40,539 bases of DNA from Neptuniibacter sp. CAU 1671 (GCF_029222905.1 NZ_JARHUE010000011.1:1-40539); one strand, 5' to 3'. Positions 14,828 through 24,405 are shown, counted from the first letter of the stretch. Notes: generated by a model not told the origin, from the letters alone. Translations and numbers: made by a program.

Positions 14828-16054
14828 ATGGGCATTATCAAGGTAGGCCTCGGACATTCCACCGATGCCACAGAAGCCGCAACACAGGCCATGGAAGAGA
14901 CCCCGAAACCGGGGCTGGTTATCTGTTTCGCCTGTTTTGGTTTGGATGTTCCTGCTGTATATGAAGCGGTCAGGGCAGTGGTGGGTGAGACTGTGCCCAT
15001 TATTGGAGGGAGTTCCTCCGGTGAGTTTTCCAGTCTGATACCTGAGCCGACCACGGGTACGGTGATGGTACTGACCATTCAGAGTTCCTATTTCAGTGTT
15101 GGCGTGGGTGTGGGTGAAGGCCTCTCCGCTAAGCCGGAAGAAGCCGCCAGTCAGGCGATTCGCATGGCACATGACACCCTGCTGGCAAACCCGGCGGTAA
15201 TGTCGCTGATGGCGATTGCGCTGGACAGCAAAGGCGCCGCCGAAGTCTCCCGTCTTAAATCTCAGGTCAATCTGGTGCTGCCAGATGGCACGTCCGGTCA
15301 GGAAGAAGCTTTCCTGCGCGGTCTGATCCGTAAAACCGGTATCACTGCTCAGGTGATCGGCGGTTCGACCGGTAATGACCTGCAGGCAGATCACAGTTTC
15401 CAGATCTGTAACGGCGTTTATAAAGATTCAGCGGTGGTGGCCAGTTTCAGCAGTGGTCTGAAAATGGGTACTGCCATGGGTCACCCCTACCAGCCCGCGG
15501 GTAAGGGCGCGGTGGTCACCAGTGCCAAGGGGCGTGTGGTACATACCCTGAACGGTAAACCGGCGGCCGAAGTGCTGCAGCGGTTGCTGGAGAGTGATGA
15601 GCTGACCCCAGAACTGTTTATCCAGAACCCTTTCGGTATCAAGTCCTCCGATGTGTTTGGTGAATACACCATCAAGAGTGCGCAGGCAGTTAATGATGAT
15701 GGCAGCGTGAGCTTTTACGCTGAGATCCCCCAGGGCGAGTTCCTGCGGGAGATGAAAACTGATCCGGACACCGCCCGTCGTCAGTTCCGCGAAACCCTGG
15801 AAAATGCCATCATCGATGCCGGCTGTAAGAAAGTGGCCGCCGTGCTGGTGTTTAACTGTATTCTGCGTCACGACCTGAAGTGTCGTCTGGGCGTGGATGA
15901 CGTGGGCCTGATCAAAGAGGTCTGCGGTGATGACGTGACCGTGGTGGGCTTTAACACCTTCGGTGAGCAGGGTGCGACGCTGGGTGGCTCTATGGGTCAC
16001 TACAACCAGACCGCGACCGTGCTGGTGATTGCAGAAGAAGTGATCACCCAGTAA
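14828..16054 (+). CDS. FIST-domain sensor protein
   Basis: 408 residues covering a FIST N domain (about 20-200, with VPIIGGSSSGEFSS) and a FIST C domain (about 210-385, with FYAEIPQGEFLREMK and VVGFNTFGEQGATLGGSMGH near the end). FIST domains are ligand-binding sensory modules, thought to recognise amino acids or similar small molecules, and are often linked to kinases or methyl-accepting proteins. Here the protein stands alone, with no signalling domain and no adjacent kinase. ATG 14828 has AGAGG upstream and is preferred to ATG 14795. A strong terminator follows. Confidence 0.9.
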   Translation: MGIIKVGLGHSTDATEAATQAMEETPKPGLVICFACFGLDVPAVYEAVRAVVGETVPIIGGSSSGEFSSLIPEPTTGTVMVLTIQSSYFSVGVGVGEGLSAKPEEAASQAIRMAHDTLLANPAVMSLMAIALDSKGAAEVSRLKSQVNLVLPDGTSGQEEAFLRGLIRKTGITAQVIGGSTGNDLQADHSFQICNGVYKDSAVVASFSSGLKMGTAMGHPYQPAGKGAVVTSAKGRVVHTLNGKPAAEVLQRLLESDELTPELFIQNPFGIKSSDVFGEYTIKSAQAVNDDGSVSFYAEIPQGEFLREMKTDPDTARRQFRETLENAIIDAGCKKVAAVLVFNCILRHDLKCRLGVDDVGLIKEVCGDDVTVVGFNTFGEQGATLGGSMGHYNQTATVLVIAEEVITQ

Positions 16055-16079
16055 AGCGTTTGCCTGAACTGGTACACAT

Positions 16080-16108
16080 AAAAAGCCCCGCTTGTGCGGG
16101 GCTTTTTG
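16080..16108. terminator. Bidirectional rho-independent terminator
   Basis: AAAAAGCCCCGC and GCGGGGCTTTTT are perfect arms around TTGT, with A and T runs on both sides. It serves the FIST gene on the plus strand and the ABC exporter on the minus strand. Confidence 0.93.
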
Positions 16109-16112
16109 TTGC

Positions 16113-16874
16113 TTATTGTTTTAGCTTGTAGCCGGTGCGGAAGATCCACCAGGTACCGCTGAGGCAGAGAAACAGGAACAGCAGGGTCATGCTCAGGCTG
16201 ACTCCCAGATTCACATCGGCCGCGCCATAAAACGCCCAGCGCAGACCGCTGATCAGATACACCACGGGGTTAAACAGTGACAGACTCTGCCATGGCTCCG
16301 GTAACATGGTAATGGAGTAAAACGCGCCGCCCAGAAAGGTAAGGGGAGTGATCACCATCAGCGGGATAAGCTGCAGTTTCTGAAAATCATCCGCCCAGAT
16401 CCCGATGATAAAACCAAACATGCTGAAGGTAATCGAGGTCAGCAGCAGAAAGGTGATCACCCAGAGCGGGTGGTCCAGACTGTAATCCACAAAGATGCGC
16501 GCGGTGAGCAGAATCAGCGTGCCGATCATCACCGATTTGGTGGCAGCGGCGCCCACATAACCGATCACCACCTCAAGCGGGGAGACCGGTGCTGATAACA
16601 CCTCATAGATGGTGCCGGAAAACTTCGGAAAGAAAATACCAAAGGAGGCGTTGGAGATGCTCTCACTTAACAGCGACAGCATCAGCAGCCCCGGAATGAT
16701 GTAAGCGCCATACTCAATGCCGTCAATCTCACCCATGCGACTGCCGATGGCGGTACCAAACACGATGAAATAGAGTGACGTAGAAAGTACCGGCGAGATG
16801 ATACTCTGCATCAGGGTGCGGCGGGTACGTGCCATCTCAAAGCGATAGATGGCGAGAATGCCGTGAATATTCAT
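16113..16874 (-). CDS. ABC-2 type exporter, permease subunit
   Basis: 253 residues with six predicted membrane helices. The ABC-2 pattern is visible: [39 protein letters not shown] (the conserved cytoplasmic loop), and [19 protein letters not shown] before the last helices. It resembles the YadH branch of uncharacterised exporters. Its ATG overlaps the stop of the ATPase gene by 4 bases, so the two are translated as a coupled pair. The substrate is unknown. Confidence 0.93.
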   Translation of the reverse strand: MNIHGILAIYRFEMARTRRTLMQSIISPVLSTSLYFIVFGTAIGSRMGEIDGIEYGAYIIPGLLMLSLLSESISNASFGIFFPKFSGTIYEVLSAPVSPLEVVIGYVGAAATKSVMIGTLILLTARIFVDYSLDHPLWVITFLLLTSITFSMFGFIIGIWADDFQKLQLIPLMVITPLTFLGGAFYSITMLPEPWQSLSLFNPVVYLISGLRWAFYGAADVNLGVSLSMTLLFLFLCLSGTWWIFRTGYKLKQ

Positions 16875-17797
16875 CGCTGATCTCCCACCAGACTGACAAA
16901 AATTTCTTCCAGTGAACTCTGGCGCGACTGCAGGTCTTTAAAATCCAGCCCCTGCTGTCCCAGACGGCGGATCAGCTCCGCAATGCCGGTGTGTTCATGT
17001 TGCGCATCAAAGTGATAGGTCAGGGTCTGGCCATCTTCACTCAGGCTGAGGTTAAACTCCGCCAAGGGCTCCGGTACGACCTCCAGCGGACTTTGTAACT
17101 GAACCCGCAGTTCTTTACGGCCCAGCTTGTTCATCAGCTCGTTTTTGTCCTCAACCAGAATCAGCTCGCCACGACGAATCACGCCGATGCGGTCCGCCAT
17201 CTCCTCGGCTTCCTCGATATAGTGGGTGGTCAGAATAATGGTGACACCCTGTTCGCGCAGTTCACGCACCATCTGCCACATATCCCGGCGTAGTTCCACA
17301 TCGACCCCCGCCGTGGGTTCATCGAGGAACAGGATCTTGGGCTCATGGGAGAGGGCCTTGGCGATCATCACCCGGCGTTTCATGCCGCCGGACAAGGCCA
17401 GAATCCGGCTGTTACGTTTTTCCCACAGCGAGAGCTGTTTCAGCAGCGATTCGATATAGGCCGTATTGGGAGCCTTGCCAAATAATCCACGGCTGAAACA
17501 CACCGTATCCCAGACACTTTCAAAGGCATCGGTAGAGAGTTCCTGCGGTACCAGCCCGATCAGGCTGCGCACGTCGCGATACTCACGGTCAATGTCCCGG
17601 CCATCCGCCAGAATCTCACCGGCGCTGCGGGTCACAATGCCGCAGATAATACTGATCAGGGTGGTTTTACCGGCGCCATTAGGGCCAAGCAGGGCAAAGA
17701 TTTCGCCCCGTTCAATTTCTAGGTTGATCTGTTTCAGGGCAGCATGGCCGGATGCATAGGTTTTGCTGACATCCCTGATAGAAAGAATGGAATTCAC
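16871..17797 (-). CDS. ABC exporter, ATP-binding subunit
   Basis: 308 residues. The Walker A motif GPNGAGKTT, the Q-loop, the signature [15 protein letters not shown], Walker [13 protein letters not shown] and the switch His ([15 protein letters not shown]) are all present, with a C-terminal accessory region after about residue 220. It is YadG-like and pairs with the overlapping permease. I chose GTG 17797 ([10 protein letters not shown]) because GGAGG lies 5 bases upstream; the longer frame to ATG 17836 adds a cysteine-rich N-terminus unlike the family. Confidence 0.93.
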   Translation of the reverse strand: MNSILSIRDVSKTYASGHAALKQINLEIERGEIFALLGPNGAGKTTLISIICGIVTRSAGEILADGRDIDREYRDVRSLIGLVPQELSTDAFESVWDTVCFSRGLFGKAPNTAYIESLLKQLSLWEKRNSRILALSGGMKRRVMIAKALSHEPKILFLDEPTAGVDVELRRDMWQMVRELREQGVTIILTTHYIEEAEEMADRIGVIRRGELILVEDKNELMNKLGRKELRVQLQSPLEVVPEPLAEFNLSLSEDGQTLTYHFDAQHEHTGIAELIRRLGQQGLDFKDLQSRQSSLEEIFVSLVGDQR

Positions 17798-17947
17798 TGA
17801 GCCTCCAGAGTGACATTGCTCGCAGCAGGATAACATCGGATTTTGACAGATTAGCAGAGCTGACAGCCACTGCTGTCGTCATCTGACAGTCATAAAGCTC
17901 AATTAGCATCAGCCAGATTCGGTAAAGTTGAACAAGGACAACCCGGC

Positions 17948-19657
17948 ATGATGCAAAAAAACACCCTTTCTGTCGCTGTAATGGTGCTCTCAACCGCCGT
18001 GCTGACAGCCTGTCAGTCAGAGACAGCGGACAATAAAACCAGCGCGCCTGAAGCAGCCCCCCTGCATCAGCAGTTACTGGCTGCATTGCAGGCAGAGGGT
18101 GGGGTCAAGGGTGATCGCATCGCCGGTGTCAGTCCGGTTCATACAGTTTTTAACCCGGAAGCACCGATTCCTCCGCAGTGTTACACCCGGACAGAAGGCA
18201 CCTACAACCCCTGTTATGTCTGCCATCAGGATGCGGTTAAAGAGCGTGAGAACCAGATGCAGGACGGTGAACAGCAGCTGGCTTATAACTTTTCCGAAGT
18301 GGGTGTGATCAACCACTGGCAGAACCTGTTTGAAGACCGTTCGGCGCAGGTGGCGGCTATCAGTGATGCTGAGATCAAAACCTGGGTTAATCAGGATAAC
18401 TACAGCGCGCTGAAAGGGCGGCTCGAAGCGGCTGAGTTTAAAGGCTGGATTCCTGACCTTGCCAACCTGCAGCGCGGTGCTGCGGCGTTTGATGAATTTG
18501 GATTTGCACTGGATGGCAGTGGCTGGGTGGCGTTTAACTACAAGCCTTTCCCAAGCACCTTCTGGCCGACCAATGGCTCGACTGATGATGTGATGATCCG
18601 TCTGTCTGAACCCTACCGTACCGATGCCGAAGGCCAGCCCTCACTGGATGTATACCGGGCCAATCTGGCGCTGGTAGAAGCCAACATCAAAGGCCTTGAG
18701 CGGATCTCTTCGTTACCCATTGATGAGCAGAAACTCGGGGCTGATCTGAACGGTGATAATCAGCTCAGTGTTGTCACCGAAGTGCTGGCCAGCATTGGTT
18801 ATCAGGGTGCGGCGAAAGGCTATTTCAAAGACACCTACCTGTATCCGGAAGGCACCGAGTTTTTGCACACCGTGCGTTATCTGGGCATGACCGACAGCGG
18901 TGAGATTACCGTATCCAGCCGCATGAAAGAGGTGCGTTATCTGAAAAAATGGGTCGGCATGCGCAAGGAAACCTATGCGCGGGAATATGAAAGTGAGATT
19001 TACGAAAAAGATCTGGGCCACCTGCCGCAGTACAAGAGTGTCGGTGACCACGGTCTGGATAATGATTTTGGCTGGTCGGTACAGGGCTTTATTGAAGATG
19101 TGAACGGTGACCTGCGTGTCTCCACCTATGAAGAAAACCTGTTCTGCATGGGGTGTCATGCTTCTATCGGTGCCACCATTGATAAAACCTTTGGTTTCCC
19201 GCGCAAGGTAGACGGTGCTGCAGGCTGGGGTTACATCAACCTGAAAGGGATGCCGGATGCACCCAATATGGGTGAGCTGAAAGGCGAGATCCTGACCTAT
19301 CTGGAACGGGTCGGCGGCGGTGGTGAGTTCCGCAGCAATCCGGAGATGCAGGCCCGCTGGTTCGATGCCTCTGGCACTCAGGTGGATCAGGCCAAGTTTG
19401 CTAGAGCCAAGGATGTCTATGATCTGATCATGCCCTCTATCCCCCGGGCACTGGAGCTGAACAAGGCCTACAAAGTGATCGTGCATGAGCAGGACTTCAT
19501 GTATGGCCGCGATGCCACCGTGTTGCCGCCCAATAACGTGTTCGACAAGATCGACATGGATACCGCGCCAACCCTGCCGGAAGAGAAATTCTACCGCTGG
19601 GATATTCGTCTGGACTGGAATGCCACCCGTCAGCAACAGCTGGTACAGGGCCAGTAA
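17948..19657 (+). CDS. Dihaem c-type cytochrome-like lipoprotein
   Basis: 569 residues. The signal peptide ends in a lipobox (AVLTAC, C22), so the mature protein is lipid-anchored in the periplasm. Two haem-binding motifs are seen, CYVCH (C89, C92, H93) in the context PPQCYTRTEGTYNPCYVCHQ, and CMGCH (C400, C403, H404). The spacing of over 300 residues between them is wider than in ordinary dihaem cytochromes. I do not know a characterised member. A DUF839 secreted protein follows 151 bases downstream on the same strand, so the two may act together in periplasmic electron transfer or oxidation (inference). ATG 17951 is an alternative start. Confidence 0.82.
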   Translation: MMQKNTLSVAVMVLSTAVLTACQSETADNKTSAPEAAPLHQQLLAALQAEGGVKGDRIAGVSPVHTVFNPEAPIPPQCYTRTEGTYNPCYVCHQDAVKERENQMQDGEQQLAYNFSEVGVINHWQNLFEDRSAQVAAISDAEIKTWVNQDNYSALKGRLEAAEFKGWIPDLANLQRGAAAFDEFGFALDGSGWVAFNYKPFPSTFWPTNGSTDDVMIRLSEPYRTDAEGQPSLDVYRANLALVEANIKGLERISSLPIDEQKLGADLNGDNQLSVVTEVLASIGYQGAAKGYFKDTYLYPEGTEFLHTVRYLGMTDSGEITVSSRMKEVRYLKKWVGMRKETYAREYESEIYEKDLGHLPQYKSVGDHGLDNDFGWSVQGFIEDVNGDLRVSTYEENLFCMGCHASIGATIDKTFGFPRKVDGAAGWGYINLKGMPDAPNMGELKGEILTYLERVGGGGEFRSNPEMQARWFDASGTQVDQAKFARAKDVYDLIMPSIPRALELNKAYKVIVHEQDFMYGRDATVLPPNNVFDKIDMDTAPTLPEEKFYRWDIRLDWNATRQQQLVQGQ

Positions 19658-19808
19658 TGGCCCTGTATATGACGGCTGTGTGAATTCTTTAAGACGTCTT
19701 TTTTCCGTCAACGCACAGTCACAAATGCCATGCATGATGCACATGCGCTGTTCGATTCCCCCCGCTGGCGCGGTTGATTGTTGAGAGACATATACACGGA
19801 GAAGTCAG

Positions 19809-21299
19809 ATGAAAAAAATGAACTATGCTGTCAGCCTGATCGCACTGGCTGTAGCTCAGGCCGCCACGGCTGGTACTGCACCTTATTTCACACCCCTGAC
19901 CGCTTCTGCGGTGGTGGGTGACGCTAATGATCAGAATGAGCTGCAGGCGCCTTTCATCGCCCCTGAAGGTCTGCAGTTCAAAAACCTGAACAGCCTGCAT
20001 GAAGTGGAAACCTACGTTAATCAGTCGGTACAGCGTGTACCGGGTCTGGGTTCCGGCGCTTCTATGTTTGACATGCTGGCCTACTCAAACGACGGCAAAC
20101 ATATCTTTATCCCACACGAAACTCAGGTGGGTGCCGGTGTTTCCCGTTATGACATCGAAAACGACGTAACAGAGCTGCTGTTTGCTGGCGACCTGAAAGG
20201 TGCCGAAGGCGACTGGAGCTTTGACTTTGGTGCTTTCGACCCTGCGCGTATCACGCCAAACGGTACCCTGTGGCTGGCTGAAGAGTGGTCCGGCATGGGC
20301 CGTGTGGTTGAGATTCTGGACCCGATGGCAGAAGCGCCACTGAATCCACAAGCAGACATGCGCGGTAACTGGCGTGTACTGACCTCAATCCCACGTGTAT
20401 CGCACGAGGGTATTGGTTTCTCCAAAACAGAAGACAACAAAACTGTCTACTTTGTTGATGAAGATAACTCCGGCTCTATCTACAAAATCGTCCTGAATGT
20501 ACCGGGTGATTATGTTGCCGGCGGTCAGGTATTTGTCCTGAAGGTTGATGCCTTTGACGGTGATGCTGCAGAGCGTTGGGACCGTGCACCGAATGTTGGC
20601 CTGACCCGTACCGGTCATGCGACCTGGGTTGCTATCACTGATGAAAACGGTAATGACCTGCCAGACGTTACCAACCCGTTTGATAACTCTGAAACCAGCC
20701 ATAACCGCCCGGGTCGTGTAGCAGCGGATGACGTTGAGGGTACACCGTTTGGCCGTCCGGAAGACGTTGAAGTGGGTACACTGGCCTCCGGCAATGAAGT
20801 GCTGTACTTCACCGCGACGTCTGAACAGGCTGTTTATTCTGTTGAAATGCTGCCAGGTGGCGATGCCATCGTACGTGAGTTCGCCAGTGAAGCGAACACG
20901 CCTAAAAACGCTGGTTTTGAGCCAACCACCGGCCGTCTGAACTCACCGGATAACCTGGCGCAGGACGCTCTGGGTAACATCTACATCATTGAAGATGCGC
21001 CAAACAGCAGCAGCACCGGTGGTGATACCTGGTTTGCCCGCGATCTGGATAACGACGGTGTGGCTGAGTCTCTGGACCACTTCCTGAGCCTGCGTGTACG
21101 CGGTTCTGAAGCGACCGGCATGGTGTTCAACCCGGTTAAACCAACCGAGTTTGCCATCTCTGTACAGCACCCGGCCTCTACTGATCTGGACGCAGTGCCA
21201 GGCGGTTTTGGTGATGCGGTATGGGAAGTCAGACTGAAAAACAACGGTCTGGACAAAAACTTTGTTAAGGCCCTGAAAGACACCAAAAAGCCTAACTAA
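19809..21299 (+). CDS. Secreted DUF839 (PhoX-like) beta-propeller protein without cysteines
   Basis: 496 residues with a Sec-type signal peptide (MKKMNYAVSLIALAVAQAA, cleavage near residue 21). The mature part has the repeated blades of the DUF839/PhoX family, including WLAEEWSGMGRVVEI, SHEGIGFSKTEDNKTVYFVD, FGRPEDVEVG and LNSPDNLAQDALGNIYIIED. PhoX phosphatases use a cysteine to bind the iron pair and are Tat-exported. This protein has no cysteine anywhere and lacks a twin-arginine signal, so alkaline phosphatase activity of the PhoX kind is doubtful. Codon use favours C-ending codons and suggests strong expression. A terminator follows. It is probably paired with the dihaem lipoprotein upstream. 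Confidence 0.82.
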   Translation: MKKMNYAVSLIALAVAQAATAGTAPYFTPLTASAVVGDANDQNELQAPFIAPEGLQFKNLNSLHEVETYVNQSVQRVPGLGSGASMFDMLAYSNDGKHIFIPHETQVGAGVSRYDIENDVTELLFAGDLKGAEGDWSFDFGAFDPARITPNGTLWLAEEWSGMGRVVEILDPMAEAPLNPQADMRGNWRVLTSIPRVSHEGIGFSKTEDNKTVYFVDEDNSGSIYKIVLNVPGDYVAGGQVFVLKVDAFDGDAAERWDRAPNVGLTRTGHATWVAITDENGNDLPDVTNPFDNSETSHNRPGRVAADDVEGTPFGRPEDVEVGTLASGNEVLYFTATSEQAVYSVEMLPGGDAIVREFASEANTPKNAGFEPTTGRLNSPDNLAQDALGNIYIIEDAPNSSSTGGDTWFARDLDNDGVAESLDHFLSLRVRGSEATGMVFNPVKPTEFAISVQHPASTDLDAVPGGFGDAVWEVRLKNNGLDKNFVKALKDTKKPN

Positions 21300-21320
21300 G
21301 TCGGTTTAGCCTGACTGTCC

Positions 21321-21373
21321 AAAATCGGGGACAATGCTGCGACTCTACCCGCAGTGCTGTCTCCGATTTTTCT
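21321..21373. terminator. Long hairpin terminator after the DUF839 gene
   Basis: AAAATCGGGGACAATGCTGC and the downstream GCAGTGCTGTCTCCGATTTT are complementary over about 20 bases with a few mismatches, ending in a T run. It also lies at the end of the convergent alkyltransferase-like gene, so it may work both ways. Confidence 0.85.
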
Positions 21374-21383
21374 TTTAACCCGC

Positions 21384-21695
21384 TCAGGGTTGCCACTGAT
21401 ATTCCCGCAGACGTATCCGACCTTGCTCTACCTGTACCCCTTCAGCCCGTAATCGCTGTGACTGCTCGATAAACGCCGGGGTTAAGTCCGCAAAACTGAT
21501 CCTCCCCTGCGCATTGATCACCCGGTGCCACGGCAGTTGGCTGTCTTCTGGCAGACGACTCAGACAGCGACCGACCGCGCGCGCCTGTTTTGGGAAGCCC
21601 GCCAGCGCTGCAATCTGGCCATAGGTCGCCACCCGTCCGGCAGGGATCAGGCTGACGATCTGCCAGATCGCCTGTTGCATCGCTTCTATTTGCAT
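21384..21695 (-). CDS. Alkyltransferase-like protein (ATL/YbaZ type)
   Basis: About 103 residues. It is the DNA-binding half of an O6-alkylguanine transferase fold: IWQIVSLIPAGRVATYGQIA, then ARAVGRCLSRLPEDSQLPWH. The active-site motif is PWHRV instead of PCHRV, so the acceptor cysteine is replaced by tryptophan. That is the hallmark of ATL proteins, which bind alkylated guanine and route it to nucleotide excision repair. The frame is open upstream to 21785, but ATG 21695 gives the family length. It is divergent from selO. Confidence 0.9.
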   Translation of the reverse strand: MQIEAMQQAIWQIVSLIPAGRVATYGQIAALAGFPKQARAVGRCLSRLPEDSQLPWHRVINAQGRISFADLTPAFIEQSQRLRAEGVQVEQGRIRLREYQWQP

Positions 21696-21773
21696 AAGGT
21701 CCGGTGGGGTCCAAGGTAGAGGTGCTGATACCAGAGTAAAATGGTAGGGTATCCATAACAATGTTTGAACACG

Positions 21774-23246
21774 ATGATTATGCACACTCTGGACACCCTG
21801 TCATTTGACAACAGCTATACCGAACTGCCGTCTCACTTTTACCAGCGGGTCATGCCTACGCCACTGAAGTCTCCGTTTCTGATCAGTCTCAATACCGAGG
21901 TAGCCAAGTGGCTGTCGCTGGACCCCTGCAGTCTGACACCGGAGCGGCTGGCAGAGGTGTTTGGTGGTCATGCTGTTTTGCCCGGCTCAGACCCGATCGC
22001 CATGAAATACACCGGGCATCAGTTTGGTGTCTATAACCCGGACCTCGGCGATGGCCGTGGTCTGCTTCTGGGTGAGGTCATCAACGATCAGGGGCAGCGG
22101 TTGGACCTGCATCTGAAAGGGGCGGGTAAAACCCCGTTTTCACGTTTTGCTGATGGCCGTGCGGTGTTGCGCTCCAGCATCCGTGAATATCTGGTCAGTG
22201 AAGCGATGCATGGCTTGGGTATTCCTACCACCCGGGCGCTCTGTCTGGTGGGCAGTGAAGAGCTGGCGATGCGTGATGGGCGGATGGAGCCCTGCGCTAC
22301 CGTGCTCAGGGTCACGCCCTGTCATATACGTTTTGGTCACTTTGAATATTTCTATTACAGCCGCCGCCATGATGATCTGAAGGTTCTCGCGGATTACTGT
22401 CTGGAACGTTATTTCCCTGACTGTCTGCAGCAGGACAACCCCTATCTGGCCATGTTCAAAGAGGTCACTGCCCGTACCGCTAAACTGGTGGCGCAGTGGC
22501 AGGGCTACGGTTTTGTGCATGCGGTGCTGAACACCGACAATATGTCGCTGATTGGTGAAAGTTTTGATTATGGTCCGTATAGCTTTATGGACCACTACAA
22601 ACCCGACACCATCAGTAATCAGAACGACCACAAAGGCCGTTATGCCTTTGCCCAGCAGCCCGCTGTGGTGCAGTGGAATCTGGCCTGTCTGGCGCAGACG
22701 CTGCTGACGCTGGTGGATAAAGATGCGCTGGTGGCGGTACTGGACAGTTATCCGGCTCAGTATGAACAGGCGTTTCTTGATCTGATGCGCAAACGGCTGG
22801 GTCTGCTCACGGCAGAGGAGAGCGATAGCCAACTGGTTGAAGACCTGGTGCAGCTCTTCACCCAACAGGCGGTGGATATGAACCGTTTCTTCCGTCGCCT
22901 GAATGCATTTGATGGTAGTGAAACCAGCCTGACAAAACTGATGGAACTGTTGCAGCATCCGGCAGCACTGAACGACTGGCTGCTGCGCTATGAGCAGCGA
23001 CTGACCCGTCAGCCGCAAAGTCATGCGGAACGGGCCGAACAGATGAACCGAGTAAACCCTGAGTTTATTCTGCGCAACTATATGGCGCAGGAAGCGATCA
23101 GTGCCGCCACAGAGGGCGATTTTAGACTGGTGAATGATCTGTTGAGTCTGCTGCGTAACCCGTCAGAACCGAATAAACAGTACGCTTATTATGCCGAAAG
23201 CCCACCGGATTGGGCCGGTGCTATCTGCCTGACCTGCTCCTCCTGA
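21774..23246 (+). CDS. selO: Protein adenylyltransferase SelO (YdiU/UPF0061)
   Basis: About 490 residues, the bacterial SelO length. Conserved blocks include FYQRVMPTPL, MKYTGHQFGVYNPDLGDGRG, LKGAGKTPFSRFADGRAVLR, GYGFVHAVLNTDNMSLIGES and FDYGPYSFMD, which form the inverted-ATP pseudokinase site. SelO transfers AMP to Ser/Thr/Tyr of target proteins, linked to redox control. The C-terminus is CLTCSS, so a cysteine occupies the position that is selenocysteine in eukaryotic SelO, in a CxxC context. TTG 21765, ATG 21774 and ATG 21780 are possible starts; none has a strong ribosome site. Confidence 0.93.
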   Translation: MIMHTLDTLSFDNSYTELPSHFYQRVMPTPLKSPFLISLNTEVAKWLSLDPCSLTPERLAEVFGGHAVLPGSDPIAMKYTGHQFGVYNPDLGDGRGLLLGEVINDQGQRLDLHLKGAGKTPFSRFADGRAVLRSSIREYLVSEAMHGLGIPTTRALCLVGSEELAMRDGRMEPCATVLRVTPCHIRFGHFEYFYYSRRHDDLKVLADYCLERYFPDCLQQDNPYLAMFKEVTARTAKLVAQWQGYGFVHAVLNTDNMSLIGESFDYGPYSFMDHYKPDTISNQNDHKGRYAFAQQPAVVQWNLACLAQTLLTLVDKDALVAVLDSYPAQYEQAFLDLMRKRLGLLTAEESDSQLVEDLVQLFTQQAVDMNRFFRRLNAFDGSETSLTKLMELLQHPAALNDWLLRYEQRLTRQPQSHAERAEQMNRVNPEFILRNYMAQEAISAATEGDFRLVNDLLSLLRNPSEPNKQYAYYAESPPDWAGAICLTCSS

Positions 23247-23253
23247 GGGCAGG

Positions 23254-23574
23254 TCAATGCATACGGTGGGGTTGCAGGTGCAGGGCGATCACCTGACTTC
23301 CCAGCGTGACAACCTTACCGGTATAACGCTCATCTCCGGTGGATGAAAATTCAAAATTGTAAGAACGCCAGAAGCGGATTCGGCCTTGCTCATCCCGTTT
23401 TAGCCACAGTCCTCTGAGACTGATGCTGTCATCCAGAAACTGAAGGTCCAGCTCCTTACAATGGGCGCGTGTATGGCGCAGAGCGATCTCTTTAACCTGC
23501 TGTGACTGCCACCAGTGCAGAATCACTAAACCCATCAGTGTGAGCCAGAAAAGCGCATTCAGATCAATATACAT
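23254..23574 (-). CDS. DUF3301 family protein
   Basis: 106 residues. One N-terminal membrane helix (LNALFWLTLMGLVILHWWQS) is followed by the DUF3301 domain: ALRHTRAHCKELDLQFLDDS, then RGLWLKRDEQGRIRFWRSYN and FEFSSTGDERYTGKVV. It is a single-pass inner-membrane protein of unknown role. It is convergent with selO and divergent from the DUF599 gene. Confidence 0.9.
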   Translation of the reverse strand: MYIDLNALFWLTLMGLVILHWWQSQQVKEIALRHTRAHCKELDLQFLDDSISLRGLWLKRDEQGRIRFWRSYNFEFSSTGDERYTGKVVTLGSQVIALHLQPHRMH

Positions 23575-23678
23575 AGGTCTGTTTTTATAACCGGTGATTG
23601 TTTATGCTGGACGGCAGTATGCCATCGCAACGCCGCGAGGGGTATATCGTCCAGTTAGGTTTTGGCGGAGAGTACTGC

Positions 23679-24395
23679 ATGACTGCGTTTTTGGGGTTTA
23701 TCAACAATAACTGGTTGAACCTGCTGGCGCTGCTTTGGTTTCTCTGCTGCTTTAAGGGTTATCTGGCCTACGCCCGAAAGCGCAGTTATGACACCCCCTG
23801 TCTGGCAAGCTTGCTGCATATGTATCGCCATGAGTGGATGCTGCGCATGCTGACCCGTGAGGTGCGCATTGCTGATACCACCGCCATTGCCAATCTGGAA
23901 CGTGGCGTCTCCTTTTTTGCCTCCACCACCATGCTGATTCTGGCAGGCCTGATGACCATTCTCGGCTCTACCCAAAAAGCGATTGATGTGGTGGCAGACC
24001 TGCCGTTTGTATTTCCCGCTACCCGTGCCGAATGGGAGCTGAAAGTGGTGGTGCTGATCGTGCTATTCATCTATGCCTTCTTTAAATTCACCTGGAGCCT
24101 GCGCCAGTATGGCTTTGTCTCCATTATGGTGGGGGGGGCTCCGTTGCCGAAAGAAGGGGTGAGTGAAGAGGAGGCCAACGCCCATGCCGGACGTATCGCC
24201 AAGATGACCTCAATGGCGGCCAATAACTTTAATATTGGCCTGCGCAGTTACTATTTTGCCATCGCCGTGCTGGGCTGGTTTATTAACCCCTGGGTGTTTA
24301 TGGCCCTGACCAGTGGTGTGGTGTTTATCCTCTATCGGCGTGAGTTTAAGTCTTCCACCCTGAAAACTCTGATGATGAGTCAGGGCAGATTCTGA
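23679..24395 (+). CDS. DUF599 family membrane protein
   Basis: 238 residues with four predicted membrane helices (about 9-26, 85-102, 124-145 and 198-225). The DUF599 pattern is visible: GYLAYARKRSYDTPCLASLL, WMLRMLTREVRIADTTAIAN, and AANNFNIGLRSYYFAIAVLG. Function unknown. ATG 23679 has GGAG 9 bases upstream; the longer frame to 23598 is rejected for lack of one. Confidence 0.9.
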   Translation: MTAFLGFINNNWLNLLALLWFLCCFKGYLAYARKRSYDTPCLASLLHMYRHEWMLRMLTREVRIADTTAIANLERGVSFFASTTMLILAGLMTILGSTQKAIDVVADLPFVFPATRAEWELKVVVLIVLFIYAFFKFTWSLRQYGFVSIMVGGAPLPKEGVSEEEANAHAGRIAKMTSMAANNFNIGLRSYYFAIAVLGWFINPWVFMALTSGVVFILYRREFKSSTLKTLMMSQGRF

Positions 24396-24405
24396 TTTTT
24401 TACGC

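Noticed and set aside
19809-21299. Naming the DUF839 protein as alkaline phosphatase PhoX
   Set aside because: There is no cysteine for the iron site and no twin-arginine signal; only the fold family is supported.
23244-23260. TGA at the end of selO as a selenocysteine codon
   Set aside because: The CxxC-SS tail already has cysteine at the selenocysteine position, and the bases after TGA give no continuation of the family sequence. No SECIS-like hairpin was seen directly after it.
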